From Acidovorax_G lacteus (GTDB taxonomy: Bacteria > Pseudomonadota > Gammaproteobacteria > Burkholderiales > Burkholderiaceae_C), in the NCBI RefSeq assembly GCF_039540375.1, contig NZ_BAABEX010000002.1:54727-118726 (forward strand): a stretch of 64,000 bases of DNA. The letters are read 5' to 3'. Of the stretch, positions 1 to 8,246 are shown piece by piece. The notes below the pieces were generated by a model that saw only the letters and a list, made by a program, of their open reading frames with translations, did not search any database and was not told the DNA's origin. Within the stretch, counting starts at the first letter, position 1. Every line of letters starts with the position of its first letter. Both the position numbers and the translations under genes were made by a program.

Positions 1-1582
1 CGATCATGCCCTCGTACACCGGATCGCCTGCGCGCACGAACATGCGGCCGCGGTCGTCGAGCTTGCCCAGCGCGTAGGTGAAGATTTCACCGTCGTCCAT
101 GGAGATCAGCACACCGTTCTTGCGACCGCCGATGTCGCCCTTGTGCGGCTCATAGCTGTCGAAGATGTTGGAGATCAGGCCCGAGCCGCGGGTGAGGTTC
201 AGGAATTCGTTCGAGAAGCCGATCAGGCCGCGCGCCGGAATGCGGTACTCCAGGCGAACACGGCCACGGCCATCGGGCTCCATGTTCACCAACTCGCCCT
301 TGCGCTCGCCCAGGGCCTGCATCACGCCCCCCTGGTGTTGCTCTTCGATATCGGCCGTCACGAGTTCGATGGGCTCGCAGCGCTCGCCGTTGATGTCCTT
401 GAACACCACGCGCGGCTTGGACACCGCCAGTTCGTAGCCTTCGCGGCGCATGTTTTCCAGCAGGATGGTCAGGTGCAGTTCGCCGCGGCCCGAGACTTCA
501 AAAATGCCGTCTTCGTCCGTTTCCTTCACGCGCAAGGCCACGTTGTGCTGCAGTTCCTTCTGCAGGCGGTCCCAGATCTGCCGGCTGGTCACGAACTTGC
601 CCTCACGCCCGGCCAGCGGCGATGTGTTCACGCAGAAGTTCATGGTCAGGGTGGGCTCGTCCACCTTCAGCATGGGCAGCGGCTGGGGGTTGTTCGGGTC
701 GGTCACGGTCACGCCGATGCCGATCTCGTCAATGCCGTTGACCAGCACGATGTCGCCCGGGCCCGCCTCGGGGGTCTGCATGCGGTCCAGGCCCTGGAAG
801 GTCAGCACCTGGTTGATGCGGCCCTTGGTGGACTTGCCATCCGGGCCTTCCATCACCACCACATCCATGCCGGGCTTGATCGTGCCCTGGCTCACGCGGC
901 CCACACCGATACGGCCCACAAAAGTGGAGAAATCCAGTGCCGAGATCTGCAGCTGCAGCGGTGCCGCCGGATCGCCCGAATTGGCGGGCACGTGCTGCAG
1001 CACGGTGTCAAACAGCGCCGACATGTCGGTGCCCCACTGCTCGCCAGGCGCGCCCTCTTCGAGCGAGCTCCAGCCGTTGATGCCCGAGGCATACACCACC
1101 GGGAAGTCGAGTTGCTCGTCGGTGGCGCCCAGCTTGTCAAACAGGTCAAACGCGGCGTTGATCACCTTGTCGGGCGCGGCGCCCGGCTTGTCCACCTTGT
1201 TGACCACGACGATGGGCTTGAGGCCCAGGGCCAGCGCCTTCTTGGTCACAAAGCGCGTCTGCGGCATGGGGCCTTCTTGCGCATCGATGAGCAGCAGCAC
1301 GCCATCGACCATGGAAAGCGCTCGCTCGACTTCACCACCGAAGTCCGCGTGGCCCGGAGTGTCCACGATGTTGATGTGCGTGCCCTTCCACGACACGGCA
1401 CAGTTCTTGGCCAGAATGGTGATGCCACGCTCACGTTCGATGGCGTTGTTGTCCATCACCGTATCCACCACCTTCTCGTGGTCGGCGAAGGTGCCGGACT
1501 GGCGCAGCAACTGGTCCACCATGGTGGTCTTGCCATGGTCGACGTGCGCGATGATGGCGATATTGCGAATCTGTTTGCTCAT
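1..1582 (-). CDS. typA: Ribosome-associated GTPase TypA/BipA (3' end outside window)
   Basis: This is a translational GTPase of the EF-G/LepA type that binds ribosomes and helps 50S assembly and stress adaptation. The visible 527 codons begin MSKQIRNIAIIAHVDHGKTT. P-loop AHVDHGKT, the effector stretch RERGITI, DTPGHADF and NKVDKPGA are all present. The family is about 605-610 residues, so roughly the last 80 are beyond the left edge. The ATG at 1582 overlaps the truB stop as ATGA, and a GGAAACACT purine stretch precedes it. It is the last visible gene of the rimP-nusA-infB-rbfA-truB operon and is probably translationally coupled to truB. No defect is visible. Confidence 0.97.
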   Translation of the reverse strand, partial: MSKQIRNIAIIAHVDHGKTTMVDQLLRQSGTFADHEKVVDTVMDNNAIERERGITILAKNCAVSWKGTHINIVDTPGHADFGGEVERALSMVDGVLLLIDAQEGPMPQTRFVTKKALALGLKPIVVVNKVDKPGAAPDKVINAAFDLFDKLGATDEQLDFPVVYASGINGWSSLEEGAPGEQWGTDMSALFDTVLQHVPANSGDPAAPLQLQISALDFSTFVGRIGVGRVSQGTIKPGMDVVVMEGPDGKSTKGRINQVLTFQGLDRMQTPEAGPGDIVLVNGIDEIGIGVTVTDPNNPQPLPMLKVDEPTLTMNFCVNTSPLAGREGKFVTSRQIWDRLQKELQHNVALRVKETDEDGIFEVSGRGELHLTILLENMRREGYELAVSKPRVVFKDINGERCEPIELVTADIEEQHQGGVMQALGERKGELVNMEPDGRGRVRLEYRIPARGLIGFSNEFLNLTRGSGLISNIFDSYEPHKGDIGGRKNGVLISMDDGEIFTYALGKLDDRGRMFVRAGDPVYEGMI

Positions 1583-2640
1583 AGTGTTTCCAATGTGCCG
1601 CTGGCATTGAGGCGCGGCGGTCCTTCCAAAATCTGTTGAATCTCCAGAGGGCTGAGCAAGCGGTCGGGGATCAACTCTCCCGCCGTCACATGCCCGACGC
1701 CCAGCAATGCACGAGGGCGTGCACCGAACACGGCAACCGCCGGAGCATCGGCCCATGCACCTCGGCGGCGAACCCCCGACAGGAAACGTCCGGCGGACGC
1801 TTCATCGAGCGTGATCGACGGATAGGCTCCGAGCAGACACTCAACCGGCTGTAGACAGGCCCAACGCTCCGCTTCGTTCATGGACTCCAGTGCGGCCAAG
1901 CTCACACAGCCCCCCAAGCCGATGCCACCGGTCTCGGTGCGGCGCAGCAGCGTCAAGTGGGCACCGCAACCCAGCGCAACGCCCAGGTCTTCGCCCAGTG
2001 TGCGGATGTAGGTCCCCTTGGAGCAGGCGACATCGATGAGCAGTTGGGCGGTGCCGTCCTCCAGCACCTCCAGCCGCAGATCGAGCGCGTGGATGTGCAC
2101 TGTCCGCGGCTCACGTTCCACTTCAATGCCAGCACGCGCATATTCGTACAGCGCTTTGCCGTCTTTCTTGAGCGCGCTGTGCATGGGCGGCACCTGCTGG
2201 ATCAGGCCCAGAAAGCGCTCGCGCACTGCAGGCAGCAAGGCGGTCACCACGCCCAGATCCACCGCACGACGCTCCAGCACTGCGCCTTCGGCATCTCCCG
2301 TGCTGGTGGTCACGCCGAGCCGAGCCACAGCGGTGTAGCGCTTGGGCGCTTCGAGCTGGATCTGGCTGAACTTGGTGGCTGCACCAAAGCACAGAGGCAA
2401 AACCCCGGTGGCCAAAGGATCGAGGGTGCCGGTGTGCCCAGCCTTCTCGGCCCGCAGCAGCCACTTGGCCTTTTGCAAAGCATCGTTGCTCGACAGACCC
2501 AGGGGCTTGTCCAGCAGCAGCACCCCGTGCACCGGGCGGCGCTGGATGCGCACCCGCGGTGCGCGAGCGGCCTCAGCAGGCCGTGCACCGGCCTCCCCCA
2601 AGGAGGCCAAGGCACCTTGGGGCAGCCCGGCGTCGTGCAT
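1579..2640 (-). CDS. truB: tRNA pseudouridine(55) synthase
   Basis: The enzyme isomerises U55 to pseudouridine in the T loop of tRNAs. The 353-residue product has the TruB core VHGVLLLDKPLGLSSNDALQ and the catalytic aspartate D74 in GTLDPLATGVLP. A C-terminal PUA-like part runs to the end. About 34 residues precede the usual beginning of the fold. They are Ala/Gly/Pro-rich and are encoded by a low-complexity palindromic stretch near 2595-2640, so the true start could be slightly internal. The chosen ATG lies 3 bases after the rbfA stop. The downstream end overlaps the typA start by four bases. Confidence 0.95.
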   Translation of the reverse strand: MHDAGLPQGALASLGEAGARPAEAARAPRVRIQRRPVHGVLLLDKPLGLSSNDALQKAKWLLRAEKAGHTGTLDPLATGVLPLCFGAATKFSQIQLEAPKRYTAVARLGVTTSTGDAEGAVLERRAVDLGVVTALLPAVRERFLGLIQQVPPMHSALKKDGKALYEYARAGIEVEREPRTVHIHALDLRLEVLEDGTAQLLIDVACSKGTYIRTLGEDLGVALGCGAHLTLLRRTETGGIGLGGCVSLAALESMNEAERWACLQPVECLLGAYPSITLDEASAGRFLSGVRRRGAWADAPAVAVFGARPRALLGVGHVTAGELIPDRLLSPLEIQQILEGPPRLNASGTLETL

Positions 2641-2643
2641 CGC

Positions 2644-3015
2644 TCAGTCGTCCTTGGCCCGGGTGGCGATCGCCTTGGCGATCAGCGCGTTCATGTCCGC
2701 TGCGCGCTCGGTCGTACGATCAAAAACGAAGTGCAAGGTCGGCACCGTATGGATATGCAGACGCTTGAACAAGCCATTGCGCAAGAAACCTGCGGCCTGG
2801 TTCAGCGCGTCCTGCGTCTCCTGCGGGTCACCCGTCAGCAAACTGAAGAACACCTTGGCATGGGCGTAGTCGGGCGTGACTTCCACACCCTGCAGCGTGA
2901 CCATGCCAACACGGGGGTCCTTGAGCTCGCGCGCGATCAGCTCCGTCAGATCGCGCTGAATCTGGTCGGCCACTTTGAACGCGCGATTGGGCGCAGACGA
3001 CTTCTTCGCAGGCAT
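2644..3015 (-). CDS. rbfA: 30S ribosome-binding factor A
   Basis: RbfA is a small KH-like protein that binds the 5' helix region of 16S rRNA and supports late 30S maturation and cold adaptation. The 123-residue product has the usual length. It shows the conserved features VADQIQRDLTELIARELKDP near the N terminus, VTPDYAHAKVFFS, and HTVPTLHFVFD near the C terminus. It sits between infB (3 bases upstream) and truB (3 bases downstream), the standard nusA-infB-rbfA-truB order, so the genes are co-transcribed. The ATG start is unambiguous. Confidence 0.96.
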   Translation of the reverse strand: MPAKKSSAPNRAFKVADQIQRDLTELIARELKDPRVGMVTLQGVEVTPDYAHAKVFFSLLTGDPQETQDALNQAAGFLRNGLFKRLHIHTVPTLHFVFDRTTERAADMNALIAKAIATRAKDD

Positions 3016-3018
3016 GGC

Positions 3019-5892
3019 TTACAGCGTCCGGGCGATTTCCTTGATCTCGAAGAACTCCAACTGATCACCTTCCTTGATGTCGTTGTAGTTCCGGAGCTTG
3101 ATACCGCACTCGAAGCCTTCCTTGACTTCCTTGACGTCGTCCTTGAGGCGGCGCACCGACTCGACTTCGCCCGTGTAGATAACCACGTTATCGCGCAGCA
3201 GGCGGAACTTGCAGTTGCGCGTGACCTGGCCCGAGGTGACGTACGAACCCGCCACCGTACCGATCTTGGACGCCACGAACACCGTGCGGATCTCGGCCGT
3301 ACCGATCTCCTCTTCACGCTGCTCGGGCGCCAGCATCCCGGACATGGCTGCCTTCAACTCGTCCACGGCGTCGTAGATGATGTTGTAGTAGTGGATGTCC
3401 ACATCGTTGGTCTCTGCCGTCTTGCGCGCGCCGGTGTCGGCACGGACGTTAAAGCCGATGACGATGGCCTTCGAGGCAATAGCCAGGTTGATGTCCGACT
3501 CGCTGATGCCGCCCACGCCGGCATACACCAGCTGGACCTTGATCTCGTCCGTCGACAGCTTGAGCAACGAAGCAGCAAGCGCCTCCTGCGAACCCTGCAC
3601 GTCGGCCTTGATGATGATCGGCAACGTCTGAACTTCGCCTGCCTGCATCTCGGCAAACACGTTCTCCAGCTTGGCCGCCTGCTGCTTGGCCAGCTTCGTA
3701 TTGCGGAACTTGCCTGCACGGTAGGTGGCAATCTCACGGGCACGGCGTTCGTCGGCAAGCACCATGAACTCGTCGCCAGCTTGCGGCACGTCCGACAGGC
3801 CCTGGATCTCGACTGGAATAGAAGGACCTGCCGACTTGGTGGCACGGCCGTTTTCATCCAGCATGGCGCGCACACGGCCATAGGTCTGGCCGGCCAGTAC
3901 CACATCACCCACTTTGAGCGTGCCCGACTGGACGAGGACCGTAGCCACCGGGCCGCGGCCCTTGTCGAGCTGGGCCTCAATGACCAGGCCCTTGGCGGCG
4001 GCATCCACCGGCGCCTTGAGCTCCAGCACTTCCGCCTGCAGCAGCACCTGCTCGAGCAACTCGTCGATGCCCATGCCCGTCTTGGAAGAGACGGGCACAA
4101 AAGGCGAATCACCGCCGTACTCTTCAGGCACGACCTCTTCAACCACCAGTTCCTGCTTCACGCGGTCGGGGTTGGCATCGGGCTTGTCGGCCTTGGTGAT
4201 TGCCACCACGATCGGCACCTTGGCGGCCTTGGCGTGCTTGATCGCCTCTTTGGTCTGGGGCATCACACCATCATCGGCGGCCACGACCAGAATGACGATG
4301 TCGGTCGCCTGAGCGCCGCGGGCCCGCATGGCCGTGAAGGCCTCGTGGCCCGGGGTGTCGAGGAAGGACACCATGCCGCGCGGCGTTTCGACGTGGTACG
4401 CACCGATATGCTGCGTAATCCCACCGGCTTCGCCAGCCGCCACCTTGGTGCGGCGGATGTAGTCCAACAGCGAGGTCTTGCCATGGTCAACGTGGCCCAT
4501 GACGGTGACCACCGGGGCGCGCGGCAGGGCTTCGGCCTGCTGCATCGCCGCCGACTCCTCGGCCGTGAAGGCTTCTGGATCGTCCAGAGCCGCCACCACG
4601 GCCTTGTGGCCCATTTCTTCCACGACGATCATGGCCGTATCTTGGTCCAGCGGCTGGTTGATGGTGACCATCTGGCCCATCTTCATCAGCGTCTTGATGA
4701 CCTCGGAGGCTTTGATCGACATCTTGTGCGCGAGCTCAGCCACCGTAATGGTCTCTGGCACGTGCACTTCGATGATGCGCGCCTCGGCAGCGGCCGCTTG
4801 CTGGTGGTCGTCGCGGTCGCGATCATTGCCACGGCGACCACGCGGACCGGCGCGCCAGTTGTTGCGACCCACGCCGCCACTACTGTCGCCGCGGGTTTTG
4901 ATTTCCTTCTTTTTCGCGGTGTCGTTGGCCCAGCTGGACGACAGCTTGGACGACTTGACTTCCTTATTGCCCGCACCGGCGGCAGGTGCGGCAGCACCCG
5001 TACGCGCTGCCCCTGCCGTGGCAGAGCCCGTCGCAGGCTTATGCAGCGTGCCCTTCTTGGCATCGGCTCCGGCAGGCTTGGCCACCGGCTTGGCTTCCTC
5101 AGGTTTCTTGGCCACCATGACCGCACGCTTGGGCGCCGCCAGCATTGAGCGGATGGCGGCCGCCTCGGCTTCCGCCTTGCGACGGCGGGCCTCAAGATCG
5201 GCTGCGCGGGCCGTTTCTTCTGCAGACCGGGCCGCCGATTCCGCAGCAGCTTTCTCACGCGCCTCGGCAGCGGCCTTTTCGCGGGCCGCCGCTTCTGCCG
5301 CCTGCTCGCGAGCTGCCTCCGCCTTCTGAGCGCTGGCTTGGGCTCGCTTGGCGGCCTCCTCGGCAGCATATGCCGCAGCGCGCTCTTCAGCTTCGCGTTC
5401 CTTGAGTTCGCGCTCTTCACGCTCCTTGCGTTTTTGAGCCAGCTCTTCCTCCTGACGGCGGATCAACTCGGCCTGACGGCGCGCCTCCTCTTCGCGACGA
5501 GTCAGCTCCTGCTGCTGCAGCGCTTCTGCATCGCTCTGGGCAGCGGCTCCTTGGACTGAAGCCTCACCTTCGGCGGTCGCATCCAGACCATCCTCACGCT
5601 TGATGAAGGTGCGCTTCTTACGCACCTCCACTTGGATGGTACGGGCCTTGCCGCTGGCATCGGCCTGCTTGATTTCGCTGGTCGACTTCTTCACCAGCGT
5701 GATCTTCTTGCGGTCCGCGCTGAGGGTACCGTGGCTGGCCTGAAGGTATGTCAGCAGCTTTTGCTTGTCCGACTCAGTCAGCGGGTCGGCGGGAGACGCC
5801 TTGCCCACACCGGCTGCACGCAGCTGGTCCAGCAGGATTTCAGGGGACTTCTTGAGCTCGTTGGCGAACTCGGCGACAGTGTTACTCGACAT
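3019..5892 (-). CDS. infB: Translation initiation factor IF-2
   Basis: IF-2 is the GTPase that delivers fMet-tRNA to the 30S subunit. The 957-residue product has the IF2_N fold (MSSNTVAEFANELKKSPEIL), a long charged Ala/Glu/Arg-rich coiled segment (about 130-260), a Lys/Gly linker and a second IF2_N-type stretch before the G domain. G1 GHVDHGKT is at residues 466-473 and G3 DTPGH starts at D512. The G4 position reads TKAD rather than the common NKxD. EF-Tu-like domains II and III and the tRNA-binding C-terminal domain complete it. It lies 24 bases after nusA. An upstream GGGAGG is about 12 bases from the ATG, which is rather far. Confidence 0.97.
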   Translation of the reverse strand: MSSNTVAEFANELKKSPEILLDQLRAAGVGKASPADPLTESDKQKLLTYLQASHGTLSADRKKITLVKKSTSEIKQADASGKARTIQVEVRKKRTFIKREDGLDATAEGEASVQGAAAQSDAEALQQQELTRREEEARRQAELIRRQEEELAQKRKEREERELKEREAEERAAAYAAEEAAKRAQASAQKAEAAREQAAEAAAREKAAAEAREKAAAESAARSAEETARAADLEARRRKAEAEAAAIRSMLAAPKRAVMVAKKPEEAKPVAKPAGADAKKGTLHKPATGSATAGAARTGAAAPAAGAGNKEVKSSKLSSSWANDTAKKKEIKTRGDSSGGVGRNNWRAGPRGRRGNDRDRDDHQQAAAAEARIIEVHVPETITVAELAHKMSIKASEVIKTLMKMGQMVTINQPLDQDTAMIVVEEMGHKAVVAALDDPEAFTAEESAAMQQAEALPRAPVVTVMGHVDHGKTSLLDYIRRTKVAAGEAGGITQHIGAYHVETPRGMVSFLDTPGHEAFTAMRARGAQATDIVILVVAADDGVMPQTKEAIKHAKAAKVPIVVAITKADKPDANPDRVKQELVVEEVVPEEYGGDSPFVPVSSKTGMGIDELLEQVLLQAEVLELKAPVDAAAKGLVIEAQLDKGRGPVATVLVQSGTLKVGDVVLAGQTYGRVRAMLDENGRATKSAGPSIPVEIQGLSDVPQAGDEFMVLADERRAREIATYRAGKFRNTKLAKQQAAKLENVFAEMQAGEVQTLPIIIKADVQGSQEALAASLLKLSTDEIKVQLVYAGVGGISESDINLAIASKAIVIGFNVRADTGARKTAETNDVDIHYYNIIYDAVDELKAAMSGMLAPEQREEEIGTAEIRTVFVASKIGTVAGSYVTSGQVTRNCKFRLLRDNVVIYTGEVESVRRLKDDVKEVKEGFECGIKLRNYNDIKEGDQLEFFEIKEIARTL

Positions 5893-5916
5893 ATACGGTT
5901 CTTGCCTCCCTGACCC

Positions 5917-7404
5917 TTACTGCTGCCCTGCGCTGAACCAATGTTCACGCGCCTTCAGAATCAGGGCTTTCGCTTCTTCCTCGGACTGGCCGGTCAGGTC
6001 GGTCAGTTCGTCGATGGCCAAATCGGCCAGTTCGTCACGCGTATGCACACCACCCTGGGCCAGCTTGGCGATCAGCTCGGGCGTCAGGCCTTCCAGATCG
6101 CGCAGATCCTGGGAGACCTCTTCGACGCTTTCTTCGCGCGCAATCTCGATGGTCAACAGAGCATCCTTGGCTCGCGCCCGGAGTTCGTTCACCGTTTCCT
6201 CGTCGAAGCTCTCGATTTCCAGCATTTCGGCCAGCGGCACATAGGCCACTTCCTCAAGGCTGGTAAAGCCCTCGGCGATCAGGATGTCCGCAATCTCTTC
6301 ATCCACGTCGAGCTTTTCCATGAAGAGCGCCCGAACGGCGGTGGTTTCTTCCGCCTGCTTCTGAGCCGACTCGTTCGCGTCCATGATGTTGATCTTCCAA
6401 CCCGTGAGGTCAGAAGCCAGGCGCACATTCTGGCCGCCACGTCCGATTGCGATGGCGAGGTTCTCTTCGTCCACCACAACGTCCATGGCGTGCTTTTCCT
6501 CATCCACCACGATGGACTGGACGTTGGCGGGAGCCAGCGCGCCGATCACGAACTGGGCTGGGTCTTCGGACCAGAGCACAATATCGACCCGCTCGCCGGC
6601 CAGCTCGTTGGTCACGGCATTCACTCGGGTACCGCGCACCCCCACGCAGGTGCCGATGGGATCCACCCGCTTGTCATGGCTCAGCACGGCAATCTTGGCT
6701 CGCGAGCCAGGGTCCCTGGCGCAGCTCTTGATCTCCAGCAGACCTTGCTCGATCTCGGGCACTTCCTGCCGGAACAGTTCGATCATGAATTCCGGAGCCG
6801 ACCGCGAAAGGATGATGGGCGCACCGCGCAGGGTGAGATCCACCTCCATGATCATGGCGCGCACGCGATCGCCCGTACGCAGGTTCTCCTTGGGGATCAT
6901 CTCGCCCCGGCGCAGACGCCCCTCGACACGACCAGACTCAACAATGATGTCGCCCTTGTCCATGCGCTTGACCGTGCCGGTGAAAATCTTTTCTCCACGC
7001 GACATGAAGTCATTGAGCAGCATCTCGCGCTCTGCGTCGCGAATCTTTTGCAAGATCACCTGCTTGGCTGCCATGGCGCCGATACGACCAATCGGCACTG
7101 ACTCCACCGACTCCTCGATGTACTCGCCCACTTCGATGTCTGCAATCCGCTCCCGCGCATCCATCAGCAGCTCTTCCGCATCGGGATTCTGCAAGCCAGC
7201 GTCGTCTGGCACGACCAGCCAGCGGCGGAAGGTTTCGTAGTTGCCGCTGTCGCGATCAATCGACACGCGGATGTCCACTTCGCCGGGATACAGCTTCTTG
7301 GTGGCCTGAGCCAGTGCAGACTCCACTGCTCCAAGGACCACGTCCCGCTCGACGTTCTTCTCGCGCGAAATGGCTTCAACCAACATCAACAGTTCGCGGT
7401 TCAT
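5917..7404 (-). CDS. nusA: Transcription termination/antitermination factor NusA
   Basis: NusA binds RNA polymerase and modulates pausing, Rho-independent termination and rRNA antitermination. The 495-residue product begins MNRELLMLVEAISREKNVER, the N-terminal RNAP-binding domain. An S1 domain follows (FTGTVKRMDKGDIIVESG), then two KH domains (CVGVRGTRVNAV and AIGRGGQNVRLAS). Two acidic helix-hairpin-helix repeats end it, as in gamma- and betaproteobacterial forms. AGGAG is 9 bases before the ATG at 7404. It lies 76 bases downstream of rimP and directly ahead of infB. Confidence 0.97.
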   Translation of the reverse strand: MNRELLMLVEAISREKNVERDVVLGAVESALAQATKKLYPGEVDIRVSIDRDSGNYETFRRWLVVPDDAGLQNPDAEELLMDARERIADIEVGEYIEESVESVPIGRIGAMAAKQVILQKIRDAEREMLLNDFMSRGEKIFTGTVKRMDKGDIIVESGRVEGRLRRGEMIPKENLRTGDRVRAMIMEVDLTLRGAPIILSRSAPEFMIELFRQEVPEIEQGLLEIKSCARDPGSRAKIAVLSHDKRVDPIGTCVGVRGTRVNAVTNELAGERVDIVLWSEDPAQFVIGALAPANVQSIVVDEEKHAMDVVVDEENLAIAIGRGGQNVRLASDLTGWKINIMDANESAQKQAEETTAVRALFMEKLDVDEEIADILIAEGFTSLEEVAYVPLAEMLEIESFDEETVNELRARAKDALLTIEIAREESVEEVSQDLRDLEGLTPELIAKLAQGGVHTRDELADLAIDELTDLTGQSEEEAKALILKAREHWFSAGQQ

Positions 7405-7480
7405 GCGACAACTCTCCTATTTCTCAATCTGCGCTGGCATCCGGCAACACCGGCCGCCACTCCATGAATCACCTACCGGC

Positions 7481-8056
7481 TCACGCCGAGGTGCCGCCAC
7501 GTCCCTTGAAGTCCACGATCGGCGCCAGTCGTGCGTCACGAATCTCGTCCAGGCTGAATCCGAGAACATGCACCGGCGCGGGCGCCCTCTTCTTGCTGAC
7601 TTTCTGACCAGGCTTGATCACCACCTCGTCACTCCACACAATCTGCCAGTCGCCGTTTTCAGCCCGCTCCAACGTGCCACGAAATTTCTTGCGATTGGCG
7701 CTGACTTGCCCGCCTGCCGCAGCCCCCATCGGCGCCTTCAAGGTGATGTCGATCACCGACCCCGTAAAACGCTCGAAGTCCTGGACGTGGCGCAAAGGGC
7801 GATCGATGCCCGGCGAGGAGACTTCGAGCCGACGGTACTCGACGCCATCCACCTCCAACGCAAACTGCAGCTGACGCGTGACTTTCTCGCAATCTTCCAC
7901 GGTAACGAACTGCTCATGCGCTGCCTCATCCGCTTGAGGCGGCGCCCAAGGCAGGTCAATCGTGACACGCAGCAGGCCGCCCGCAGAGCGCTCCACCTCC
8001 ACGAGGTCATAGCCCAGGCCGATCACAGTTTGTTCAACGATTTGCTGCAGCGCCAC
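7481..8056 (-). CDS. rimP: Ribosome maturation factor RimP (GTG start)
   Basis: RimP is needed for maturation of the 30S subunit. The reading frame is open further upstream, to a TTG at 8119, but family members begin with the equivalent of VALQQIVEQTVIGLGYDLVE, so the GTG at 8056 is preferred (191 residues). Two domains are visible: the N-terminal alpha/beta part with VEVERSAGGLLRVTID and LEVSSPGIDRPL, then the SH3-like C-terminal part with RKKFRGTL. No clear Shine-Dalgarno precedes the GTG. It is the first gene of the nusA-infB operon. The ntrC terminator sits just upstream, so its promoter must lie between about 8060 and 8130. Confidence 0.93.
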   Translation of the reverse strand: MALQQIVEQTVIGLGYDLVEVERSAGGLLRVTIDLPWAPPQADEAAHEQFVTVEDCEKVTRQLQFALEVDGVEYRRLEVSSPGIDRPLRHVQDFERFTGSVIDITLKAPMGAAAGGQVSANRKKFRGTLERAENGDWQIVWSDEVVIKPGQKVSKKRAPAPVHVLGFSLDEIRDARLAPIVDFKGRGGTSA

Positions 8057-8130
8057 GTGTTTCAGTTCAATCCCGGAAAAACGAAAAACCCGACAACCCC
8101 CAGAGGCTTCGAGCTCCAAAAGTGAGCGAC

Positions 8131-8165
8131 CAAAAAAAACGGGCGGTTGGTACCCGCCCGTTTGG
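8131..8165 (-). terminator. Rho-independent terminator of ntrB-ntrC
   Basis: A 9-bp stem (8138-8146 with 8154-8162) with a 7-base loop is followed, on the minus strand, by a run of eight T residues (the A run at 8132-8139). It lies between the end of ntrC and the start of rimP. It therefore separates the nitrogen-regulation operon from the translation operon. Confidence 0.88.
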
Positions 8166-8246
8166 TCGTGAAGCCGTGATTGTACCGGGTAAATGCCGCA
8201 GATGCCAAGGGAATACGGGGAACCGCCGCCGCGGCAAAGCCCGCAA

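Noticed and set aside
143..1639. 498-codon plus-strand ORF opposite typA
   Set aside because: Its product is His/Val/Leu-rich with no family features, and the opposite strand encodes a complete TypA. It is an antisense ORF typical of GC-rich DNA.
1957..5148. 1063-codon plus-strand ORF opposite truB, rbfA and infB
   Set aside because: It spans three well-supported genes on the other strand, has no recognisable domains and is His/Arg/Leu-biased.
8057..8119. Upstream TTG start for rimP
   Set aside because: It would add 21 residues not seen in the family and lies almost against the ntrC terminator, leaving little room for a promoter.
7405..8246. tRNA-fMet (metY) gene near rimP-nusA
   Set aside because: Some proteobacteria have it here. 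No cloverleaf or tRNA sequence is visible; the only structure is the ntrC terminator.
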